Shown here: piece by piece, positions 5,878 through 9,624 of the stretch | Numbering within the stretch: the first letter of the stretch is position 1 | Layout of the letters: the number at the start of each line of letters is the position of its first letter | Program-made: the position numbers and the translations under genes | The notes under the pieces: model-generated | The model's database searches: none | The model's input: only the letters and a program-made list of their open reading frames with translations | Told to the model about the DNA's origin: nothing | DNA from: an uncultured Actinomycetes bacterium | GTDB taxonomy: Bacteria > Actinomycetota > Acidimicrobiia > IMCC26256 > PALSA-555 | Direction of reading: 5' to 3' | NCBI GenBank assembly: GCA_937927875.1 | Contig: CALEYV010000157.1 | Span: forward strand, 1-9,624 | Length of the DNA: 9,624 bases

Positions 5878-6455
5878 GGCGTTACCACCCCCGGGCTCGG
5901 GTCGTCGTGGGGGGTGTCGACGGCGAGCAGCTCGGCCAGGCGCCGCAGCCCACGGTGGGCGAGCACGCGCACCGCGCCGGGGCGCTTGCCGACGATCTTC
6001 GCCACACGCGCGACGTCGAGCCCGGCCACCGCGCGCAGCATCACCACCTCGGCCTGCTCGGCCGGCAGCTGCGCGATGAGCGCCAGGGCACCGTCGGTCG
6101 AGACGCGTTCCAGCGCGTCGGCCGCCGGGTCGTCGGCGGCCCCGAGGTGGCTGAGCTGCTCGTTCGGGCGGGGGGCGGTGCGGGCCCGTGCTTCCCGCCG
6201 GCGCCAGTCGAGCAGCCGGTGCCGGGCGATCGTGAACACCCAGGCGCGGAAGCCCGCCTCGTCCCCGTCGAAGCGAGCGAGGTCTTTGGCGACGCGCGCC
6301 CACGTCTCGGACGCGAGGTCCTCGGCGGCCGCGCCGGCCGCGACGCCGAGATACCGGAGCAGCGGCGGCTGGAGATCGCGCCACAACGCGCTGAAGCCGA
6401 CCTCGTCGCCGCGGCGAGCCGCGGCGAGCCGTGACGTGAACTCGTCACCGAGCAC
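5874..6455 (-). CDS. RNA polymerase sigma factor, ECF (sigma-70 region 2/4) family
   Basis: The 193-residue product has the two-domain ECF layout. Region 2 spans about 21-88: FSALWRDLQPPLLRYLG, then AEDLASETWARV with the acidic DLASETW core-binding element (46-52), and the -10-binding AWVFTIARHRLLDWRR (71-86). A linker (89-120) leads to region 4 (about 122-178) with LPAEQAEVVMLR and the helix-turn-helix LDVARVAKIVGKRPGAVRVLAHRGL (146-170). It should direct RNA polymerase to a small regulon. The start is GTG at 6455, with AGGA about 4 bases upstream as a closely spaced ribosome binding site. It is followed by a coupled membrane protein that probably holds it inactive. The divergent exported protein at 6605 is a reasonable candidate target. 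Confidence 0.92.
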   Translation of the reverse strand: MLGDEFTSRLAAARRGDEVGFSALWRDLQPPLLRYLGVAAGAAAEDLASETWARVAKDLARFDGDEAGFRAWVFTIARHRLLDWRRREARARTAPRPNEQLSHLGAADDPAADALERVSTDGALALIAQLPAEQAEVVMLRAVAGLDVARVAKIVGKRPGAVRVLAHRGLRRLAELLAVDTPHDDPSPGVVTP

Positions 6456-6492
6456 GCTTCCTACGGTCGCGCGGCGTGCGAGGTGTGACGCG

Positions 6493-6510
6493 CGAATCAG
6501 CGCCGATTCG
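6493..6510. repeat. Inverted repeat in the sigma factor / exported protein divergent region
   Basis: Perfect 6-bp arms CGAATC (6493-6498) and GATTCG (6505-6510) are separated by 6 bases. An overlapping near-palindrome GCCGATTCGGC sits at 6502-6512. The repeat lies 38 bases before the sigma factor GTG and about 95 bases before the divergent ATG, a good place for an operator. No binding factor is known and no clear ECF-type promoter was recognised. Confidence 0.35.
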
Positions 6511-6604
6511 GCACCGGCTCGCCGAGCGCTGACCCCGGCTTCACCGTCCCCTCACAGAGCAGCCGGTCTTCGGGCGTCCGAGCAACCGAGGACAGGAGAG
6601 GACC

Positions 6605-6961
6605 ATGAAGATCAGGAGCGTGCTCGCCGGAGCCGTCATCGCCGGCGTGGCGACGATCGGCACCGCCGGGGTCGCCGCCGCGGCGACGAACCAGCCGACG
6701 AAGCCGAAGCCGGTGACGACGACCGGCCCCCGGCACGACAAGTTCTGCGACACGTGGGTGCCCCGGCTCCCCCAGCTGGAGGACCGCCGGCAGCGCGACG
6801 AGGCTCGCATCGACCAGCTCACGAAGGCGATCGAGTACGCGCGTGACCACCACCGCGAGGACGTCGCCGAGCGGCTCGAGCACGTGCGAGACGGCGTGCA
6901 GCGAGACCGCGACCGGGTCATCGCGCTCGAGGCGCAGATCCACGCCCGCTGCGACCGGTAG
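6605..6961 (+). CDS. Small exported coiled-coil protein of unknown function
   Basis: The 118-residue product has a clear Sec signal peptide: MKIR, a hydrophobic core to about residue 22, and an AxA cleavage site near Ala27. The mature protein has a Pro/Lys/Thr linker (28-43), Cys48 in DKFCDTW, a long charged helix with heptad-like spacing (about 54-112), and Cys116 close to the end. The two cysteines could tie the ends of the helix or link subunits outside the cell. I do not recognise the family. AGGAG at 6594-6598 with 6-base spacing supports the ATG. It diverges from the ECF sigma operon, so control by that sigma factor is possible, and it ends 21 bases before a strong hairpin. Confidence 0.82.
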   Translation: MKIRSVLAGAVIAGVATIGTAGVAAAATNQPTKPKPVTTTGPRHDKFCDTWVPRLPQLEDRRQRDEARIDQLTKAIEYARDHHREDVAERLEHVRDGVQRDRDRVIALEAQIHARCDR

Positions 6962-6982
6962 CGTGTCGTTCGGAGCTCGACA

Positions 6983-7006
6983 GGCCCCGCCCAGCCGGGC
7001 GGGGCC
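6983..7006. terminator. GC-rich hairpin between convergent genes
   Basis: A perfect 10-bp stem GGCCCCGCCC / GGGCGGGGCC closes a 4-base loop (6993-6996). It sits between the stops of the exported protein (6961) and the thiamine-binding protein (7032), so it could end transcription from both sides. No U tract follows on either strand, as is usual for hairpin terminators in very GC-rich Actinobacteria. Confidence 0.8.
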
Positions 7007-7031
7007 TCGTCGCGTTCGGACGGGGCGAGGA

Positions 7032-7328
7032 TCAGTCCTCGTCGAGCCGGCGCTCGAGCGACGCCACCTTGGCGCCGAGCTGCCCCTCGGTGCCGGGCCG
7101 GTAGTCGATCTTGGCGACGACGCTCACCCGGGGCGCGAGCCGCGCCACCGCCTCCACGCAGTCGCGGAGGAGCGCCGTGAGCTCGTCCAAGGACCCCTCC
7201 ACGTTGGTGAACATGGCGTTGGTCTCGTTCGGGAGCCCGCTGGCGCGGACGATCTTCACCGCCTCGGCCACGGCCTCCGAGACCGACTCACCGGCCCCGA
7301 CAGGCGTGATCGAGAAGGCGAGGAGCAC
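7032..7328 (-). CDS. MTH1187-family thiamine-binding protein
   Basis: The 98-residue product matches the whole length of the MTH1187/YkoF-like thiamine-binding family, small ferredoxin-like alpha-beta proteins. Visible features are the first strand MLLAFSITPVGAG, helix SVSEAVAEAVKIVRASGLP (15-33), the AMFTNVEGSLDEL segment (38-50) that contributes to the ligand pocket, helix 53-65, strand RVSVVAKIDYRPG (67-79), and C-terminal helix LGAKVASLERRL. Such proteins are cytoplasmic and bind thiamine or related heterocycles; a catalytic role is not established. The start is GTG at 7328, with AGGA 7 bases upstream (plus positions 7336-7339). It lies downstream of the DUF4234 gene on the same strand, 92 bases away, and may or may not be cotranscribed. 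Confidence 0.9.
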   Translation of the reverse strand: MLLAFSITPVGAGESVSEAVAEAVKIVRASGLPNETNAMFTNVEGSLDELTALLRDCVEAVARLAPRVSVVAKIDYRPGTEGQLGAKVASLERRLDED

Positions 7329-7420
7329 AGCCGCGTCCTACCTCATCGCCGGCGGTCTCGAACCGGTGCGCCGGCTCACAGGGCGAGGACGAGACGTCGC
7401 CGCTCGGAAGCGGGCCCGGC

Positions 7421-7879
7421 TTACGACAGGACGGTGTCCTCGGGCGGGTTGCCGTACTTGTCCCAGCACTTGTTCAGCTGCGACTGGTAGTAGACGTGAT
7501 GGAAGCCGCCCAGGAAGGCGAGGAGCAGCCCCAGCCCGCCCGAGCATCGCTCCTCCGCGCCGGCCGTCTGCTGTGCCTGTCGGATGCGCGTGCCCGAGTT
7601 GTAGATCGAGACGATCGGCGGAACGAAGCAGAGGATGGCGCCGAACGCCACGGCGAGCAGCGCGAGGACGGGATCGACCTTGATGTTCGCGTCGTAGTCC
7701 CGGACCTCCTCGTTGATCTTGTAGTACCAGTAGTAGTTGTAGATGCCGCAGGTGACGAGGGCGAGCAGCCACACGCCCCACGGGTTTCTCGTCTTCCCGG
7801 CCCTCGGCTGTGTGACTCCGCCCGGCATCGGCGGTCCCGGAGGCGGCGTGCTCGGGAGCGGTGGCTGGGTTGGTGTCAT
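7421..7879 (-). CDS. DUF4234 membrane protein with proline-rich N-terminus
   Basis: The 152-residue product begins with a Pro-rich cytoplasmic stretch (1-28) and then RNPWGVWLLALVTCGIYNYYWYYKINEEVRD (31-61), which carries the hallmark features of DUF4234: the NPWGVxLL helix, the CGIYxxYWxY turn, and a charged helix. Two more membrane helices follow (about 69-92 and 113-131), for about three in all. The function of DUF4234 is unknown. The ATG at 7879 is supported by GGGGAG about 8 bases upstream. It stands 67 bases after the DUF4190 gene on the same strand, and both have Pro-rich heads and a 'PWG' motif, which suggests a shared membrane role. A tail of mixed charge (134-152) ends the protein. 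Confidence 0.85.
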   Translation of the reverse strand: MTPTQPPLPSTPPPGPPMPGGVTQPRAGKTRNPWGVWLLALVTCGIYNYYWYYKINEEVRDYDANIKVDPVLALLAVAFGAILCFVPPIVSIYNSGTRIRQAQQTAGAEERCSGGLGLLLAFLGGFHHVYYQSQLNKCWDKYGNPPEDTVLS

Positions 7880-7946
7880 GTAGAGGCTCCCCGCTGGTGT
7901 GACACGCCGAAAGGTCCGGGGCTCTCACCCGCCCGTGCGCGACGGC

Positions 7947-8303
7947 TCAGGACGTTGCCACCGCCACGATCACGTACACGACGGTCAGCCCGACCCCGAC
8001 GAAGCCGAGCACGATGCCGGCCGTCGCCATGCCGCGTCCGCCCTGCGTCCCGCCGGACGCATCGATCTGGTTCCGGCCGATGAAGCCGAAGACGAGCGCC
8101 AGGACCGTCCCGATGAGCGGGATGCAGAAGAACTGCAGGATCCCGAGCACCAGCGACGCGACTGCGAAGCCGTTGGTCCCGCCCGACGACCGTTGGTTGC
8201 TGGGCTGGGGCGACGGCTGGCCCCACGGGTCCGGCGGTGGCGGAGGAGGTGGGGGCGGCGGCGTCGCCGGTGGCTGCGTGGGGTCGTTGGGAATGTCGGT
8301 CAT
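7947..8303 (-). CDS. DUF4190 membrane protein with a ten-proline run
   Basis: The 118-residue product has a Pro-rich cytoplasmic N-terminus, including ten consecutive prolines (15-24) and DPWGQPSPQPSNQ, then a DUF4190 domain. The domain shows NGFAVASLVLGILQF (44-58), a helix ending VFGFIGRNQID (70-80), a GTQGGRGMATAGIVLGFVG segment, and a last helix to the C-terminus, for about two membrane helices. The function of DUF4190 is unknown. The frame is open to 8399, but the ATG at 8303 is preferred: GGGAGG precedes it by about 9 bases, a TACAGT box lies 32 bases upstream, and the earlier residues do not resemble the family. The proline run predicts dependence on elongation factor EF-P. Confidence 0.85.
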   Translation of the reverse strand: MTDIPNDPTQPPATPPPPPPPPPPDPWGQPSPQPSNQRSSGGTNGFAVASLVLGILQFFCIPLIGTVLALVFGFIGRNQIDASGGTQGGRGMATAGIVLGFVGVGLTVVYVIVAVATS

Positions 8304-8334
8304 GCCGTCGTGCCTCCCGCTCGCAGGGCGCGGC

Positions 8335-8340
8335 ACTGTA
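8335..8340 (-). promoter_or_regulatory. Possible -10 box of the DUF4190 gene
   Basis: On the minus strand TACAGT fits TANNNT and predicts a start near 8328, giving a leader of about 25 bases that contains the GGGAGG ribosome binding site. No clear -35 box is seen. A perfect inverted repeat GTCGGC-C-GCCGAC (8367-8379) lies just upstream in the divergent region and might be an operator. Confidence 0.35.
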
Positions 8341-8440
8341 TTCGACCCCGGCTCGTTCTGGCGACGGTCGGCCGCCGACTGGCACGATGCCCGGAACACG
8401 CGCTGCCGCGAGCCCGCCCGCGGCTTGGATGGAGGACGAC

Positions 8441-9013
8441 ATGCCCGAGAAGCCGAGCTACCTGGGACTGCTCAACACGATCTCGCTCCTCGAGTCCCGA
8501 GCCCACGCCTACCTGACCGCCTGGGCCGACGTGACACCCGAGCCGGCGGTGCGGCAGGTCCTGCTCACCGTGGCGGCCCGAGAAGGCGAGCACGGGATGA
8601 GCTTCGCGAAGCGAATCAACGAGCTCGGCTTCGAGGTGAGAGCACAGGAGGACCCGGACTTCGAGTCCAAGATGGACATCGCCCGGTCGTCCCGGACCGA
8701 TCTCGAGAAGATCGAGGCCCTCGGTCTGCTGCGCTTCTGCACCGACGGCCCCGATGTCTTCGACGGCTTCTTCAAGGACCACTCGATCGACATCCGCACC
8801 GGGGAGCTCCTCGGGCGTTACATCGCCGAGGAACGCGACTCGCTTCGCCTGCTGCAGGGCTGCCAGGCGCAGCTCCGAGCCCGACCGACGACAGCGGAGC
8901 CGAGCACCGACCGCCTCACCGGCCTCGAGGAGAAGCTCGATTCGGTCGCCCGCGCCGTCGAGGAGCTCCGACAGATCGTCTGCGCCCAGACGATGGCGTC
9001 CGGCACCAGCTGA
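8441..9013 (+). CDS. Ferritin-like helical protein with C-terminal coiled coil
   Basis: The 190-residue product looks like a four-helix ferritin-like protein. Helix 1 is SYLGLLNTISLLESRAHAYL with Glu18, helix 2 has VAAREGEHGMSF (45-55) with Glu48, Glu50 and His51 (an ExxH-type pair), helix 3 contains DLEKIEALG (87-95), and helix 4 has GRYIAEERDSLRLL (125-138) with Glu130, Glu131 and Asp133. The order Glu, ExxH, Glu, ExxH-like position resembles diiron-carboxylate sites, but the last position has ERD instead of the usual ExxH, so metal binding is uncertain. A predicted coiled coil (157-180) follows a Pro/Thr linker. I cannot name the family. The ATG at 8441 is chosen because GGAGGA lies at 8431-8436; the ATG at 8429 is a poor alternative. 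It is the first gene of an operon with the NTF2-fold gene 23 bases downstream. Confidence 0.78.
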   Translation: MPEKPSYLGLLNTISLLESRAHAYLTAWADVTPEPAVRQVLLTVAAREGEHGMSFAKRINELGFEVRAQEDPDFESKMDIARSSRTDLEKIEALGLLRFCTDGPDVFDGFFKDHSIDIRTGELLGRYIAEERDSLRLLQGCQAQLRARPTTAEPSTDRLTGLEEKLDSVARAVEELRQIVCAQTMASGTS

Positions 9014-9036
9014 GCGGCAAGGCGCGGCGCGACCGC

Positions 9037-9462
9037 ATGACCGAGGCCGAAGCGAACAAGGAGATGGTCCGACGGCTCTGGGACGCGCTGTACGAGCGAC
9101 ACGACTTCGACGAGGTCGGCTCGCTCTTCGCCCCGGACGGCTTCTACTGCGACATGCCGCACCCGGAGCAGGGCGCCACCGGGCCGGCCGAGGTCGCGGC
9201 GCGGCTCCGCCTGGGGCTCGCCAGGCTCTCGGCGCACCATCACGACATCGAGCGCGTCGTCGCCGAGGGCGACACCGTCGTCACCGAGCACACCGAGCAC
9301 TGGCACTTTGGCTCCGGCGAGCAGGTCTCGCTCCCCTTCGTCTCGGTCCATCGGCTCCACGACGGGCAGATCACCCTGTGGCGCGACTATTGGAACTGGG
9401 ACAGCCTCATGGCCGGGGTGCCGCAGTGGTGGCTCGAGGAGATCGCCGCCGGCTACCGGTGA
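9037..9462 (+). CDS. NTF2-fold protein, limonene-1,2-epoxide hydrolase / SnoaL-like
   Basis: The 141-residue product has the alpha-plus-beta cone layout: N-terminal helix EANKEMVRRLWDALYERHDF (5-24), LFAPDGFYCDMP (30-41), a second helix AEVAARLRLGLARL (51-64), strand DIERVVAEGDTVVTEHTEHWHF (70-91), and the final pair FVSVHRLHDGQITLWRDYWNWD (101-122). The LWRDY motif with Asp117 matches limonene-epoxide-hydrolase-like proteins. The other two catalytic residues of that enzyme, Arg and Asp in 'ERVD', appear as His85 and Glu87, so true epoxide hydrolase activity is doubtful. A steroid or polyketide-type isomerase/hydrolase or a ligand-binding role is possible. It follows the ferritin-like gene closely, has no strong ribosome binding site, and probably relies on the same transcript. 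Confidence 0.82.
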   Translation: MTEAEANKEMVRRLWDALYERHDFDEVGSLFAPDGFYCDMPHPEQGATGPAEVAARLRLGLARLSAHHHDIERVVAEGDTVVTEHTEHWHFGSGEQVSLPFVSVHRLHDGQITLWRDYWNWDSLMAGVPQWWLEEIAAGYR

Positions 9463-9487
9463 CCACACCCGACCACCAGGCTCGAGC

Positions 9488-9542
9488 GGCTGGAGCCAGC
9501 CCACGGCTTGGCGCGTAGTCCCACAAGCCTTGCCACGCAAGG
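9488..9542 (+). terminator. Cluster of stem-loops after the NTF2-fold gene, possible terminator
   Basis: Three short hairpins can form: GGCTG-GAGC-CAGCC (9488-9501), the competing AGCC-CAC-GGCT (9498-9508), and the perfect 6-bp CCTTGC-CAC-GCAAGG (9528-9542). Their position between the operon end and the tRNA-Arg gene suits a terminator, but the stems are short and no T run follows. GGCGCGTA occurs twice (9510-9517 and 9542-9549). Confidence 0.35.
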
Positions 9543-9547
9543 GCGCG

Positions 9548-9553
9548 TACACT
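9548..9553 (+). promoter_or_regulatory. Possible -10 box of the tRNA-Arg gene
   Basis: TACACT fits TANNNT and lies 13 bases before the mature tRNA end, predicting a leader of a few bases. A TTGCCA at 9530-9535 resembles a -35 box, but the 12-base spacer is too short, so only the -10 is proposed. Confidence 0.4.
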
Positions 9554-9566
9554 GATCGCGGATCAG

Positions 9567-9624
9567 GCGCTCGTAGCTCAATGGATAGAGCATCTGACTA
9601 CGGATCAGAAGGTTGGGGGTTCGA
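9567..9624 (+). tRNA. tRNA-Arg(ACG), 3' end cut by the window edge
   Basis: The first 58 bases of a tRNA are present. The 5' acceptor strand is GCGCTCG (9567-9573), then TA, and a D arm with GCTC/GAGC closing AATGGATA. The anticodon arm is TCTGA-CTACGGA-TCAGA (9593-9609) with anticodon ACG at 9600-9602, followed by a five-base variable loop and the start of the T arm, GGGGG-TTCGA. A34 is expected to be converted to inosine by TadA so that CGU, CGC and CGA are read. The 3' acceptor strand lies outside the window, so pairing there cannot be checked. Confidence 0.95.

Noticed and set aside
5878..6384. N-terminal extension of the anti-sigma-like protein through the sigma factor gene
   Set aside because: The added sequence is Arg/Ala-rich and off-frame to the sigma factor; the GTGA overlap at 5874-5877 explains the junction better.
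8237..8440. Upstream extension of the ferritin-like protein
   Set aside because: It overlaps the divergent DUF4190 gene, and the ribosome binding site GGAGGA sits just before the ATG at 8441.
8014..9036. Upstream extension of the NTF2-fold protein through the ferritin-like gene
   Set aside because: The upstream frame is an Arg/Pro-rich shadow; the fold starts at the ATG at 9037.
9530..9553. TTGCCA/TACACT as a full -35/-10 promoter for tRNA-Arg
   Set aside because: The 12-base spacer is too short for a sigma-70 promoter; only the -10 box was kept.

Overview
The window is about 9.6 kb of very GC-rich DNA. It looks like a chromosomal segment from a high-GC actinobacterium, possibly Acidimicrobiia or a related uncultured lineage. 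The grounds are strong G/C third positions, GTG and TTG starts, several apparently leaderless -10/ATG arrangements, a proline-rich DUF4190/DUF4234 gene pair, and a sigma factor followed by an actinobacterial-style membrane partner. The lineage is inference. I see no transposase, phage gene, CRISPR array or rRNA, and no intergenic gap exceeds about 180 bases.

Left edge (1-662): the C-terminal end of a very glycine-rich, probably exported protein, a 179-base gap, then a complete tRNA-Ser(GCT) gene with an encoded CCA.

Metabolic block (678-4723): an RraA-fold aldolase-like gene starts 15 bases after the tRNA. It converges with a three-gene minus-strand operon: cupin, D-2-hydroxyacid dehydrogenase, then amidase-signature hydrolase. 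A ureidoglycolate lyase-family gene (allA-like) diverges from the cupin. Ureidoglycolate lyase releases glyoxylate and urea, and glyoxylate is a usual substrate of this dehydrogenase family. The block therefore reads as a candidate ureide/2-oxo-acid module, although the substrates of the cupin, amidase and RraA-like protein cannot be read from sequence.

Envelope and regulation block (4733-6961): a secreted or lipid-free cupredoxin with a type 1 copper site has a probable -10 box that contains the allA stop codon. It converges with an ECF sigma factor operon (sigma factor plus a single-pass membrane protein, probable anti-sigma), and the two convergent genes share one CTAG as both stop codons. 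A small exported coiled-coil protein diverges from the sigma factor across a 149-base region with an inverted repeat. A strong 10-bp GC hairpin ends this part.

Right block (7032-9624): three minus-strand genes encode an MTH1187-type thiamine-binding protein, a DUF4234 membrane protein and a DUF4190 membrane protein. Divergent from them is a two-gene plus-strand operon, a ferritin-like helical protein followed by an NTF2-fold/limonene-epoxide-hydrolase-like protein. The window ends inside a tRNA-Arg(ACG) gene.

No unmistakably new defence or mobile system is visible. The items most worth a second look are the ureide/glyoxylate cluster, the leaderless promoters packed into neighbouring genes, the TTG start directly behind an in-frame stop, and the unclassified ferritin-like/NTF2 pair.
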